Positions 53,701-61,079 of a stretch of DNA of 64,000 nt are shown here, piece by piece. Position numbers and translations under genes: made by a program. This DNA comes from Kuschelorhynchus macadamiae (taxonomy: Eukaryota; Arthropoda; Insecta; Coleoptera; Curculionidae). How positions within the stretch are numbered: position 1 is the stretch's first letter; every line of letters starts with the position of its first letter. The stretch is from positions 558,001-622,000 of the forward strand of contig JAUTXW010000868.1 of NCBI GenBank assembly GCA_030620095.1, written 5' to 3'. The notes beneath the pieces are model-generated. The model was not told where the DNA came from. It worked only from the letters and a program-made list of their open reading frames with translations, and did not search any database.

Positions 53701-54870
53701 CTCCTAAATGGAAGTGAGTATGCAAATCATTTGATACTTAAACCTTCATTCACCAAAAAGAATTTCTGTAGAAACCACCGTCTGTTGATCTGTATAAAAA
53801 TTGGAATATGTGTGTTTTATTATATTTCAATTTTTAAAACAGGTTTGAAAATTCGTTTATTGGGTATGGAGCGGGGATATTATTAACTCAACCCTGAATC
53901 CTTTGAAAAACCCCATGTTAATTTTATAGAGTCCAAGTGACTGATCATTAATTACTTCAAAAATAGTTGACTGATAAATAACTGACCAGCGCTTAACATT
54001 TGATCCATGCAGGCAACATAACTTAATTTTTTGGTCAAGCCAGTCAGGTAAATGCCGCTTTTTTTTATACAATCCAGATTTAAAAGGTATCGACTTTTTA
54101 GCTCTCATCTGAAAAAAGGCACTAGATAATAGTTAAAGTTTGCAGGCACGTAACTAGAAATTCAGTTCGGGAAGGGGGCCAAACCAGAAATTAATTTTGG
54201 GGAGGGGGCGGAGTCCAAACGGTCGAATCTCAGGAAAATTAGTAAGAAACATGCCTATACCAATATATTTTCAAGTTCCGGGAGGGGGGGGCAGACCCTT
54301 AGGAGCCCCCCTGGGTACGTGCCTGAAAGTTTACCTAAGAACTTCAGCCTAACTAACCGATTTTGTATTCTGGCACACTTCTTTAAGATCATATCCCTAG
54401 ACGATTTAAAATTTTAAGTTTTTATTATTTATTCTAGAAGATATTCTAATGATGCCATAGACAAAGAGTGCAAAATGGCACTCCTAGAGCAGAATATTTT
54501 AAACTAAAAGTTATTCACTCATAAAACGTGAGGCGAGGAGGTGGACCTTTTTTTACTCGTTTACTTTCATGAAGGTGGTATGTTTATTCACTCACTACGT
54601 TCGTGGAAGCGAGGACCTTCTTTTTTTTAGACGTTAAATGCAATTCATAGTAGGTTTAACCCCCCCCCCACGAGGACTACATTCTAAATACTCCTATGAA
54701 TGGTACTCTCAATTTCAACTGTTTAAAGAAGCAATGTGATGAGGTTATTAATTCTTACCTGATGGACTAACTGTGAGGGGATTTCCATTTTTGTCGATGC
54801 AAGCCAAGGAACATGTCGCATCAAAACCAACGCCTTTTACGTTTTTAGCATCTGTTCCTCTTACTACCTC
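32532..54870 (-). CDS. FGGY: FGGY-family carbohydrate kinase, 3' nine exons (5' end outside window)
   Basis: Nine exons on the minus strand join without a phase error: 54759-54870, 50575-50812, 46292-46452, 46084-46233, 45189-45393, 42940-43087, 42010-42084, 40104-40287 and 32532-32707. They encode 482 residues to TAA at 32532-32534. FGGY kinases phosphorylate sugars; the animal orthologue is thought to act on D-ribulose or related pentuloses in the cytosol. Landmarks in order: KGVGFDATCSLACIDKNG, WLDHRA, LQYVGG, FFDLPDFLTWR, CSLVCKWTY, MIDAHAGGLG (catalytic-base Asp region), LICGTSTCHMA, WGPYKSAMIPGMWLNEGGQS, YPDFHGNRLLAD, LAILYLATVQALSYGTRQI and LICGGLSKNPIF. The missing part is roughly the first 65-70 residues, including the N-terminal nucleotide-phosphate motif; no exon for it is found up to 64000. 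One codon seems lost in HGNR-LLADPTLKG, where relatives have HGNRSPLADPTLKG. Introns are loaded with transposons, up to 7.4 kb. Confidence 0.92.
32708..34229. other. FGGY intron sequence, no element recognised
   Basis: Part of the 7.4 kb last intron. AT-rich, with no recognised transposon or exon. Short plus-strand frames here are not supported by homology. Confidence 0.4.
34230..34466. mobile_element. hAT-type MITE with perfect 8-bp target duplication
   Basis: The left end CAGTGGCGTATTTAAGG and the right end CTACGCCACAG are short inverted repeats. AGGCATTA flanks the element exactly on both sides (34222-34229 and 34467-34474), the 8-bp duplication typical of hAT. No coding capacity in 237 bases. 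A related copy is at 27142-27361. It sits in the last FGGY intron. Confidence 0.85.
36707..36912. repeat. tandem duplication inside the hAT element
   Basis: GAAATAAAATGTTGGTAGTG with AACTAAAAAGTGCTTACGAA and AAAATAACC recurs about 121 bases later as GAAATAAAATATCGGTAGTG, AACTAAAGAGTGCTAACGAA and AAAATAACC. The second copy runs into CAAG/GTAAGT, which looks like a splice donor. Confidence 0.65.
36990..37500 (+). pseudogene. hAT-type transposase N-terminal part (ZMYM/DUF4371-like)
   Basis: The translation shows WICGCEVSNSFYCKVCLLFS, a TTF-type zinc-binding segment, then GVKNLKHTEKIKKHAFSADH, then RTQLDTAKRKSLRDFNEIV, SKNRYILNKI, and after a stop DCVKFCWAFEMALHGHDETA and LEVFRGLINFVEELG. This order is that of the large hAT-like transposases with a DUF4371 region. 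A TAG in LW-stop-KTG and a TAA after LNKI break the frame. The RNaseH-like catalytic half is absent. Confidence 0.8.
37671..38431. other. FGGY intron sequence
   Basis: No gene recognised. ACCCTGTATAAC near 37790 and GATACACCCTG near 37961 resemble mariner-type termini, so small element fragments are likely. Confidence 0.35.
38432..39003. mobile_element. mariner-type MITE with long inverted repeats
   Basis: CAGGGTTTGTCCGTATATTT at the left and, on the other strand at the right, CAGGGTTTTTCGTATATTTT continue into matching TAGAGTACCAC / TAGAGCACCAC and TTTAAATTATGA words, so the inverted repeats extend for about 100 bases. TA flanks each side (38430-38431 and 39004-39005). No transposase remnant is seen in the 572 bases. 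Confidence 0.78.
39004..40103. other. FGGY intron sequence, no element recognised
   Basis: AT-rich sequence from the MITE to the exon at 40104. No coding frame or known repeat noted. Confidence 0.4.
40104..40287 (-). CDS. FGGY: FGGY kinase exon with the second FGGY signature
   Basis: The exon starts after ATTTTTATAG with YGTRQIVDRLKESGY and includes STLICGGLSKNPIFTSAQA and ESVLLGAAIL; donor G/GTAAAT. The GGLSKNP segment is the conserved ATP-side signature of the family. Where relatives usually have AD-x-x-G-x-PV this protein has ANVCNLPV. Phase 0 entry joins it directly to the 42010-42084 exon. Confidence 0.92.
41029..41204. mobile_element. possible hAT-type MITE
   Basis: CAGTGGCGTATCTAG at the left and AATTACGCCACTG at the right are inverted. 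No matching 8-bp flanks are seen, so either the duplication has decayed or the pairing is with another insertion. It lies in an FGGY intron. Confidence 0.45.
42010..42084 (-). CDS. FGGY: FGGY kinase exon, 25 codons
   Basis: After TTTGTAG the exon reads ISGLTLASDEESLAILYL to ATVQALS and ends at GTAAGT. Both ends are phase 0. The LAILYLATVQALSYGTR helix is strongly conserved in animal FGGY proteins. Confidence 0.92.
42270..42770. mobile_element. Penelope-like remnants, two ends joined head to head
   Basis: From about 42270 to 42420 the sequence is the minus-strand terminus (reading, inverted, GGTATAAAAGCCCGTCTCTC and the CTGAAGGTGCAATCGAAGGC region). At about 42420 it switches to the plus strand with CTTAAGGAACATGAACGATC, the GIY-YIG 3' end, and then a full plus-oriented terminus (GTCGGGTATAAAAGCCCGCC, CATTCAGTGTTCAGATCTC, CGAAACGTCG). 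The internal reverse transcriptase is missing. The geometry matches the larger pair at 57745-61262. It lies in the FGGY intron between the exons at 42010 and 42940. Confidence 0.7.
42767..42890. repeat. fragment related to the 54143-54325 MITE
   Basis: CAGAAATTCAGTTCGGGGGG and the later TTTCGGGGGCTCCAGACC resemble CAGAAATTAATTTTGGGGAG and TTCCGGGAGGGG in the MITE at 54143-54325. Terminal repeats are not evident here. Confidence 0.4.
42940..43087 (-). CDS. FGGY: FGGY kinase exon with DFHGNR motif
   Basis: The exon follows AATATTATAG and reads HIVEYLNNIIYDLAKK to LLADPTLKGM, donor GTAAGT. The FHVYPDFHGNR segment is diagnostic. After HGNR the protein has LLADPT where family members usually have SPLADPT, so it is one residue shorter. 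Reading the bases gives AGG TTA TTA GCA GAT with no frameshift. Confidence 0.9.
43341..43519. mobile_element. PIF/Harbinger-like MITE with TTA target duplication
   Basis: CACCCGTATTCACTAAAAAG at the left is matched by CTTTTTAGTGAATACGGGGG at... the right, giving inverted repeats of about 24 bases. TTA flanks both sides (43338-43340 and 43520-43522), as in PIF/Harbinger insertions. No coding sequence in 179 bases. It lies in an FGGY intron. Confidence 0.8.
43890..45160 (+). repeat. tandem array of an unclassified repeat, with terminal hairpin
   Basis: Modules such as ATGGCAAAACAAAATGGCGG, CCTAATGAAATATTT, CCGTCGGTCTGTCTGTC and TTGATTTAAAGTTTTG recur with variation; the CCGNCGGTCTGTCTGTC words are about 430 bases apart. 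The array ends in a 13-bp perfect hairpin at 45127-45157. It shares all modules with 47570-50300 and, inverted, with 2760-3735. No coding potential is recognised. Confidence 0.7.
45127..45157. other. perfect 13-bp hairpin at the end of the array
   Basis: AAGTTCGGGTAAA, a five-base loop GGAAA, then TTTACCCGAACTT. It ends about 30 bases beyond the donor side of the FGGY exon at 45189. Related CGGGTAAA...TTTACC palindromes mark both edges of the array at 47570-50300. Confidence 0.75.
45189..45393 (-). CDS. FGGY: FGGY kinase exon with CGTSTCHM and NEGGQS motifs
   Basis: After ATAATCTAG the exon reads LICGTSTCHMAVSKEA, TPGVWGPYKSAMIPGMW and LNEGGQSTTGKLVDHV to KKKLGN, donor TT/GTAAGT. These segments line the sugar and nucleotide cleft in the family. 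A 96-codon plus-strand frame covering it is a shadow. Confidence 0.92.
45394..46083. other. FGGY intron sequence
   Basis: A 690-base intron. CTACTGATGATG followed by CTTGAAACGATAGTCG at 45573-45612 contains the words of a hammerhead-like core but stem pairing is poor. Otherwise nothing recognised. Confidence 0.35.
46084..46233 (-). CDS. FGGY: FGGY kinase exon with DAHAGG motif
   Basis: After TCTATTAAG the exon reads NGLSKRAAGELGLLPGTPVG, then TSMIDAHAGGLGLIG and DSHFETRV, donor G/GTAAGA. The Asp of DAHAGG corresponds to the proposed catalytic base of FGGY kinases. Confidence 0.92.
46292..46452 (-). CDS. FGGY: FGGY kinase exon with CSLVCKWTY motif
   Basis: After ATTTAAAG the exon reads SSCSLVCKWTYEMNIEG to IGSVVQYPGAPV, donor G/GTAAGT. 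It is separated from the next exon by only 58 bases, the shortest intron of the gene. Confidence 0.9.
46453..47569. other. FGGY intron sequence
   Basis: AT-rich with TACAGAGTGTTTCATATTTC near 46832, which resembles a mariner-type end. No gene recognised. Confidence 0.35.
47570..50300 (+). repeat. large tandem array of the same unclassified repeat, about five units
   Basis: The tag TTCCGTCNGTC / TCTGTCTGTC occurs near 47695, 48016, 48552, 49072 and 49476, so the unit is about 320 to 540 bases. Each unit repeats submodules such as ATGGCGGAACAAAATGGC, GGTAACATTTTGGTA and CGATTGACTTCAAATTTTG. The left edge has CGGGTAAATGCGAATTTACCG and the right edge CGGGTAAAAGAAATTTACCG, both hairpins. The left edge also has ACTTCCCTCGTAAAA, the complement of the right edge of 2760-3735. 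There is no long frame. It fills most of an FGGY intron. Confidence 0.72.
50575..50812 (-). CDS. FGGY: FGGY kinase exon with WLDHRA motif
   Basis: After TATTTTAG the exon reads NNEQNVILWLDHRAMKE, LQYVGGKIFPEMETPKLLW, then HFFDLPDFLTWRSTDAVS and the donor AG/GTGATG. The start of the frame as an independent ORF at GTG is an artefact; the true entry is from the previous exon in phase 1. Confidence 0.92.
50813..51536. other. FGGY intron sequence
   Basis: AT-rich, no gene. A short GC-richer patch (CGGCACGGCCGGCGCAGAGC near 51197) stands out but has no recognised role. Confidence 0.35.
51537..53521 (+). mobile_element. mariner-like element with very long inverted arms
   Basis: The left end GCGTGTAACAAAAGTTAGGA and the right end, on the minus strand, GCGTGTAACAAAAGTAAGGA start inverted repeats that continue well past the normal terminal repeat. 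The right arm (about 53010-53521) is an inverted copy of the left arm through the transposase start (51537-52120), including the ATGGATCGTTTAACT region and GGCAGACCG. The centre keeps later parts of the transposase. The element lies in an FGGY intron. Confidence 0.82.
51904..52860 (+). pseudogene. mariner-like transposase, broken
   Basis: It starts MDRLTETQRIEILIILGYED, then a stop, then NPITKSTVSKINKAFRKTGK, VVGSGRPPKA (helix-turn-helix and AT-hook-like GRP), a heavily broken middle, and VAPNDEIWFQHDGDPPHFAR with the second catalytic Asp and DVREYLG. After another frame change come TIEWSPRFPDLTLFDYFLWG and the tail. Many stops exclude function. It belongs to 51537-53521. Confidence 0.75.
53857..54108 (-). 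CDS. unrecognised open frame behind a good splice acceptor
   Basis: The frame of 83 codons starts MRAKKSIPFKSGLYKKKRH and includes WLDQKIKLCCLHGSNVKRW and LGLYKINMGFFKG. CCTTTTTTCAG directly precedes the ATG, so it could be an exon or an exonised repeat. It is on the FGGY strand but does not fit the FGGY protein, whose flanking exons join without it. I do not recognise the family. It may be a fragment of a transposon protein or a chance frame. Confidence 0.2.
   Translation of the reverse strand: MRAKKSIPFKSGLYKKKRHLPDWLDQKIKLCCLHGSNVKRWSVIYQSTIFEVINDQSLGLYKINMGFFKGFRVELIISPLHTQ
54143..54325. mobile_element. hAT-type MITE with near-perfect 8-bp target duplication
   Basis: CAGGCACGTAACTAG at the left and CTGGGTACGTGCCTG at the right are inverted. 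AAAGTTTG precedes and AAAGTTTA follows (7 of 8 identical). The interior has runs of G (GGGAGGGGG) that read as C on the other strand. No coding sequence. Confidence 0.8.
54759..54870 (-). CDS. FGGY: FGGY kinase, first exon present in the window
   Basis: After TTTACGTTTTAG the exon reads EVVRGTDAKNVKGVGFDATC and SLACIDKNGNPLTVSPS, donor G/GTAAGA. GVGFDATCSL is diagnostic for animal FGGY. It enters in phase 0, so at least one upstream exon must exist. Confidence 0.92.
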
Positions 54871-55430
54871 CTAAAACGTAAAATATGTTCCTTAGCCACA
54901 TTATACAACTAGCTATATGTATGTGATTTTTAAATAAACGTCTATAAATAAATCATATTTTATTTGCGCAAATTATTTTTAAGATATCTGAAAACATACT
55001 GTATGGCTAGTCAGCAGTTTTTTTGTAACATTAGAAAATTACTAAAAAATGTAATTATCTATAAATAACATAAAATCATTATACTGAAATCGTATTATAA
55101 ACGTGGAATGATGATTAATTGATTATAACAAATTTTATTAGCTCGCGAGGTGCACTATTTAATTATACTAGTCCAATAAATATTGTTATTTGATATTTAT
55201 GCGGTTTTTTAGGCGTGGATAGCGAGACAATTAAAATGAGTGTGATATAATAATTTCAAGTTTCTCATATTGTACACATTTATTTATAATTTTTTTATTT
55301 TATTATTTTTACATTTAAAACAAAATGTTGTTTTTAAAACTTTTTTACTTATAATTTATTCTATTTATATCCCCCCTCCCGCCTCCCCGTTTTATCAATA
55401 TTACAGAAATCATTTAGGCAGACCCACATT
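54871..55430. other. upstream FGGY intron or flank, no exon seen
   Basis: AT-rich sequence. The expected exon for the N-terminal VDVGTGS-type segment is not visible here on the minus strand. Confidence 0.4.
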
Positions 55431-55920
55431 TCAAAATTATTATAAATATACAATCAAAGTCATAGTTAAGGTTAAGCTCAACTTAAACTTTTTTTTTGTA
55501 CAAAATTTGAAGGAAATAGGTTATGTAGAAGTGGCTTGAAGTTGAAAAATTGATCAAGGTCATGGTCAAAGCCAAGATCATCAAATTCATCAGACTTACA
55601 TATATGTATGACATGGGATCAAGCGAAAGTCGATAAAATCAATTTTGCATAATGAAGGACGCGGTTAAAGTCAAGCTTAAGTCTTAAACTTTGTAGGACC
55701 TATTAAAAAAATTGAGAGCAATAGATTAAGTGGAAGTGCCTGATTTGAAAAAAATGACTAGGTCACGATCTGTGTCAAGGTCATCAAATTATTGTATTGT
55801 CATCCGACCTTAATACGTGTACAAAATATCACATCAATAAATAAAGTTGAAGTGGGTCAAAAATGCCAAAATTTGACCCAGACAGACTGACAGACAGAAA
55901 AGTAAATTGAAACTAAAAGT
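55431..55920. repeat. degenerate tandem repeat with AGGTCA words
   Basis: AAGGTCATGGTCAAAGCCAAGATCATCAAATT near 55556 and AGGTCACGATCTGTGTCAAGGTCATCAAATT near 55760 are related, as are GTTAAGGTTAAGCTCAACTTAAACTT and GGTTAAAGTCAAGCTTAAGTCTTAAACTT, giving a period of about 200 bases. It ends in CAGACAGACTGACAGACAG. Confidence 0.5.
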
Positions 55921-56689
55921 TGTAATACCGCGCCATTAAATCTACTCACATAAATATGTGCAAACGAATAAAAATCAAAAAATATGATAAGTAAAAATAT
56001 CAAACGATAAAAGTACTAATTTGACAAATTTGATCAAATACTTCACTTTGTATCTCGGGAACTGTTGTCTGACTGGAAAGAGATATCAGGCATTTAAAAA
56101 AAACAGACTATGTTGACATTACATATTTCCATAACAACATATATTCATTAATTTCGATATAAGTGATTTATTGATAAAATATGTTTATTTAAATTCAGTC
56201 AAATTTTGAATAATCATCATTTTATAACTATTAAAGCAAATCAAAAAAATTATTGAGCTCTGTCCAACAGTGTATTTTAAATTTTTCAAGATTTGTACCC
56301 AACAGCCAGGCACATACAAAAGAGAGTCAATAAAAACGAATTTTTAGGGCATACTATTAATGCCTAGCCTTAATCTCTAAATTGATAATATTAAAATAAA
56401 AATCGTATGGTAGGTCATACATATATTGCAATTTGTTGGGTTTATTTCTTAAAGCGCTGGCCCTTTCTACACCATACACCAAACAGTGCGCTTTGCTTTA
56501 AAACAAAATGGTCGAAATAGTATTTAGGCCCTTTCAGAAATAAACGATTTAATTGTAGTTAGAACTAAATTTATTTAGTTTAAGTATAAGTACCTTCTTT
56601 ATCATTCTAATCAAAGGTAATTTTATATTTTCATGCTAAAGACCCTTAATCATAAAATTTGTTTAGATAACTGAAATTGCAAACGACAA

Positions 56690-57095
56690 ATCTTTGTGCT
56701 TTTTTGGCATGAAGGTCTGGGTAACAGAGAGGTTACAGAATCTGCATTAAGTGTTTTCCTCTATATTGAAGAACTCTCGCAAACCAACCCTGGTGCCGAC
56801 ATGGTCTTTTTTTCAGATAATTGTGACAGCCAGCAAAAAAACAGATACGTATGCAAAATAAAAATAAACGGATAAAAAAAGATTCTGTTCAATGCTTAGA
56901 ATTAAATTTTACAACGCACAAATATCTACTTTGTGGCCATATATAAAATGAAGGAGAAAAGGGGAACGCTTTCTTAAGGAACAAAATAAACCACAAGAAA
57001 GTAGAATGGGATTGCGTAGAGCTTAGGTCTAAAAAACGACGCCCTTCTGACGTGAAACCATTAAAAGAGATCCAGAGAAAGCCTGAATGAAAAAA
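56690..57095 (+). pseudogene. fragment of a DDE-type transposase-like gene
   Basis: One frame reads FWHEGLGNREVTESALSVFL then VFFSDNCDSQQKNRYV, a pattern seen in insect DDE-type transposase-like proteins where S-D-N/T-C-x-x-Q-N-x-N carries a catalytic Asp. Later frames give HI-stop-NEGERG and VEWDCVELRSKKRRPSD. The copy is short and broken. Family placement is tentative. Confidence 0.4.
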
Positions 57096-57783
57096 GAAAA
57101 ACCTAAAAAGTTTATTTGATAGTAAAATTATCCCTGGGTTTTATAAACCTTTTTTTGAGTTTGTTTTAGTTTCATATTTTATTATTTTCGAATATTTTTG
57201 GTAATAGGTAGGTAATTTACGTAACTATTAGTATTCTTTTATCGTTTCTATCGATTCCTAAAAAATAGATTAGTCAATTTGAGTTAAGAAACGTCAACTT
57301 TGGACGGTAAAAAAGTTAGTTTATTTTTCTAAAGTTCTTTGTGGTGTTGTTTGTTTATTTTTTTTATAAATACTTTGATTATTGTTAAATTTGCTAATAA
57401 AATGTTTTACACAAACAACAATTTTTAATCCATCTCTTTGAAGAAATAATAAATATATTCAAAATCAAGGGTATTTTAACAGATATAATTATTGGGTTAA
57501 ATACTATTTAAAATGACGCATTTTCGTTTTTGCCTTTCCTGAAAAATTGTACTTTTTGCAATTCGGTCACTGTTCGGTTGGAGCAGAGAATTGTGCCAAA
57601 TATAAACTTTGATCTTTTGTAAGGTTTTATTTGTCTCTATTTATTGGACTATTTGTGAAATAAGATTTCGTATTTATTTAAGAAAAAAATCTAACACAAG
57701 GTTTAAATCGATATACAAATAAAATAAACACGGCTTTGGGCAATTAAGAAATCATGGTTTTTGGGATTAGACCGTGTCAATTT

Positions 57784-57832
57784 GCAACGTTTTGCCTTCG
57801 ATTGCACGAAGCATCTTCAGTGTCCTTTACTT
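57784..57832 (-). ncRNA. hammerhead-ribozyme-like motif in the Penelope terminus
   Basis: On the minus strand CTGAAGA (57820-57814) is followed by GCTTCGTGCAATCGAAGGC, where CTTCG and CGAAG pair, and then AAAACGTTGC. The core box is AAAA instead of GAAA and GTC is GTT, so the copy looks decayed, but stem II is preserved. Confidence 0.4.
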
Positions 57833-58672
57833 CACGAGATCTGAACACTGAATGAGCTCGGAGAGATTCAGGCGGGCTTTTATACCCAACTTTTGCTCGC
57901 CGAACCGTGACCCTGTGTTGAAATCGGTTTCCACGTCTGATGTAGACCGTAACCTGTATTTCTATTAAAATATTTTGTATGTTTCAAAATTTCAATAGAT
58001 TCTCTAATTTTTCGTTAATAAAATCCTGGAACCAATGCTAGAACCTTGGTTTCCTTCACATTTATAATATGGCCAGTGGTATGCTGATGTTCAGTTACAG
58101 CAGATTGAACAATTTGTTTTTTTTCTTAATACATGTTCCTTAAGTCTAGTTGATATTGAGCGTCCTCGCACATACACGTCTCTACATGAGCAAGGAAGTT
58201 TATATCCTTGTTCTGTTTGAAAAGGTACAATATCTTTCGGGGATCACACGCATTGTCTAATCTTCTTATGTATATTGAAGTTTATACTATGTTGGACCGC
58301 CGAAGTAATCGTCCTATTTTATCTGTGGTGCCATGTATGTAAGCAAGAACAACGCTATCTAACGGTGGCTCCTTATCATTCTCCTTTCGCAGAGTGGGAT
58401 TGCTATATCTCTTAACTGAACGCGTAGTATCTTTAGAGCACTAGCCTTTCCCTCTCAGAGCTTCGGTCAGTTTCGATGTTTCCGGTGTTGGAGAATCTTG
58501 ATCAGAAATTGAAATGGCTCTAAATACTAGTGAGTTAATAACCGATTTTTTTTGTGCTGGATGGTGGTGGGAATTTGCATTTAAGTATCTGTACGCGTCG
58601 GTTTTCTATACACATAATGTCCTAACCATTTTTTTCCTTTGAACACATACATCTAGAAAAAGAATCGTTTCT

Positions 58673-59457
58673 TTAGATACAATTTCTATTCTGAACTTGT
58701 TGTTGATTAAGGTGGTCCAGAAATATGAAGAGATTTTCCTGTCTATGAGGCCAAAGAACAAAAGTATCACCTACATGTCTGAACCAGTGTTTTGGTTTAA
58801 GTAGAGCGGATGTTAAAGCAATATCCTCAAAGGCTTCCATAAAGATATTTGCTACCCACAGGTGATAGAGAAGATCCCAGTGCTGTCCCTGAAATTTGTT
58901 CATAAAAAGACCCGTGAGAAATGAAATAAGTAGATGTAAGACAAGCTTCCACTAGGTCTATTAAATTATTATCAATATTATTATGATCTAGTACGTCTGA
59001 TATAATGGAAATTGGGTCGTTGAGATTTGTATATAGTGATTCTACATCGAAACTGACTAAAATATATTTGGGATCCAACTGGATTGCCTTAAGTTTGTTC
59101 ATGATATGTGCAGAGTTTTTATTTTTTTTATTATTTAATTTAAGAACCTGTTTTCCAGTAAATAGATTAAGAAAATTTGAAATATATTTACCTAGTTTCT
59201 ATGTGGGCGAGTCTATTGCACTGACTATCGGTCGAAGTGGTACATTGTTCTTGTGTATCTTGGGAAGTCCGTAAAACCTGGGAATCTTAGAGCTGCTTGT
59301 TTTTTTATGATTTTTTCTCCGCTGGTGGTAGGCTAATTGTGCTAATTAGACTGTTGATGCGTCTTTCTCTTCTACTTGTAATCTGCCTGCAAAACCTTAA
59401 AGGTGTTGTTGTCCAATATTTGAGTTATCTTTTCGGCATATTCCGTTCTTAAATCCA
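58673..59457 (-). pseudogene. Penelope-like reverse transcriptase, dead copy
   Basis: Two overlapping frames give IQLDPKYILVSFDVESLYTN, ISGTALGSSLSPVGSKYLYG and, shifted, WFRHVGDTFVLWPHRQENLF. These are the finger and palm parts of a Penelope-type reverse transcriptase. HVGD replaces YVDD at the active site. Confidence 0.8.
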
Positions 59458-59480
59458 TCAAGAAGTTAGACTTAAGCAAC

Positions 59481-61010
59481 AAAAGAAGCAATCAGAAGAT
59501 TACCAGTGGTTACAAGCCGAGGAAGTCAGATATGAAACAGCGAAGATCATTAAAAATTCAAAATCACCGAAATCGAATCTCTCCGCAGTCGTAAAAACAG
59601 GGATGAAGGCCTTAAATGAAAATGCAAACATTCTGATCCTTCCAGCAGATAAAGGCAACGCTACAGTCGTCATGAACAGAACGGAATACGTGGAAAAGAT
59701 AACTCAACTTTTGGACAACAACACCTATAAGGTTTTGAAGGCAGATCCTACAAGTAGAATAGAAAGACGCATCACCAGTCTGATTTACGCATCCAGCCTA
59801 CCACCAGCGGTCTTCCCAAGACACACAAAAACAATGTACCACTTCGACCGATCGTCAGTGCAATAGACTCGCCCACATACAAATTAGGTAAATATCTTTC
59901 AAATTTTCTTAATCCGTTTATTGGAAAAACAGAGTCTCTTAGAAAAAACTCTGCACATTTCGTGGAAAAACTTAAGGCAATCCAGTAGTATCCCGAAGAT
60001 ATTTGGGTCAGCTTCGATGTAGAATCTCTATACACAAATTTTCCTGTCATCGACTCAATTCTCATTATATCAGATATACTGGATAATAATAATCTTAATA
60101 GACCTAGTGAAACCTTGTCTTACATCTACTTATTTCATTTTTCAAGGAGATTTTTATGAACAAGCTTCAGGGGCAGTTATGGGATCTCCTCTATCACCTG
60201 TGATAGCGAATATCTTTATGGATCGCTTTAACATTCACTCCACTTGAACCAAAACACTGGTTCAGATATGTAGATGATACTTTTGTTGTTTGGCCTCATG
60301 GACAGGATAATCTCTTTATATTTCTGGACCACCTTCATCAACAGAATCATAATATTAAGTTTACAATGGAAATAGAATCTAATGTATGAATGTGTCCAAA
60401 GAAAGAAAAATTGTATATTAGGGCATTCTGTGTATAGAAAACCACCGACGCATACAAATAGACACTTAAATGCAAAATCCCACCACCATCCAGCACAAAA
60501 GAAATCGGTTATTAACTCACTACTATTTAAAGCTATTTCGATTACTGATCAAGATTTTCTAACACCGGAAACATGGAAACTCACCGAAGCTCTGAAAGGG
60601 AATGGCTATTGCACTGAAGGTATTGCGCGTTCGATTAAAATATATAGGTATCCAACTCGGCGAAAGGAGAATGATAAGTTGTTCTTCCCTGCATACATTG
60701 CACCTCAGACAAAATAGGACGATTACTTCGGCGGTCCAACATAACGTGCAATCCTCAATACACGTAAGAAGATTGGAAAATGCCGATCCCCAAAAAGATT
60801 ATACCTTTTTAAACAGGAGGAGTATATAAAATTACTCCACTCCTGTGTGGAAGTGTATGTGGGAGAAACAGGACGCTCATTATCAACTAGACTTAAGGAA
60901 CATAGACGATGTATTAAAAAGAAACATATTGTTCAATCTGCTGTAGCTGAACACCAGCATACCACAGACCATATTATAGATGTAAAGATCTAGCATCGGT
61001 TCCAGAATTT
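59481..61010 (+). pseudogene. Penelope-like reverse transcriptase with GIY-YIG endonuclease, broken
   Basis: Landmarks in order: ILPADKGNATVVMNRTEYVE, DNNTYKVLKADPT, LGKYLSNFLNPFIGKTESLR, WVSFDVESLYTNF, WFRYVDDTFVVWPHGQ with an intact YVDD catalytic box at 60267-60278, LGHSVYRKPPTHTNRHLNAK and SHHHPAQKK. Near 60826 GGVYKIT and VEVYVGETGRSLSTRLKEHR form the GIY-YIG nuclease core, with the catalytic Arg in GRSLSTRLKEH. The retained YVDD makes this copy better preserved than the minus copy, but a TAG after KAIQ (about 59987) and frame changes break it. Confidence 0.85.
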
Positions 61011-61079
61011 TATAAACGAAAAATAAGAGAATCTATTGCTTACGATCAATATCACATATGAAAACCGATCTTAACACAG

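Larger units (their letters stand above)
57745..59457 (-). mobile_element. Penelope-like element, minus copy, 5'-truncated
   Basis: Read on the minus strand it starts near NRTEY (about 59457), continues with the reverse transcriptase (KYILVSFDVESLYTNL, then WFRHVGDTFVLWPHRQ), and ends in a terminal repeat (57745-57900) with GGTATAAAAGCCCGCCTG, CATTCAGTGTTCAGATCTCG and CTGAAGATG. The catalytic YVDD box reads HVGD, so the enzyme is dead. It is placed head to head with the plus copy that begins at about 59466. Confidence 0.85.
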
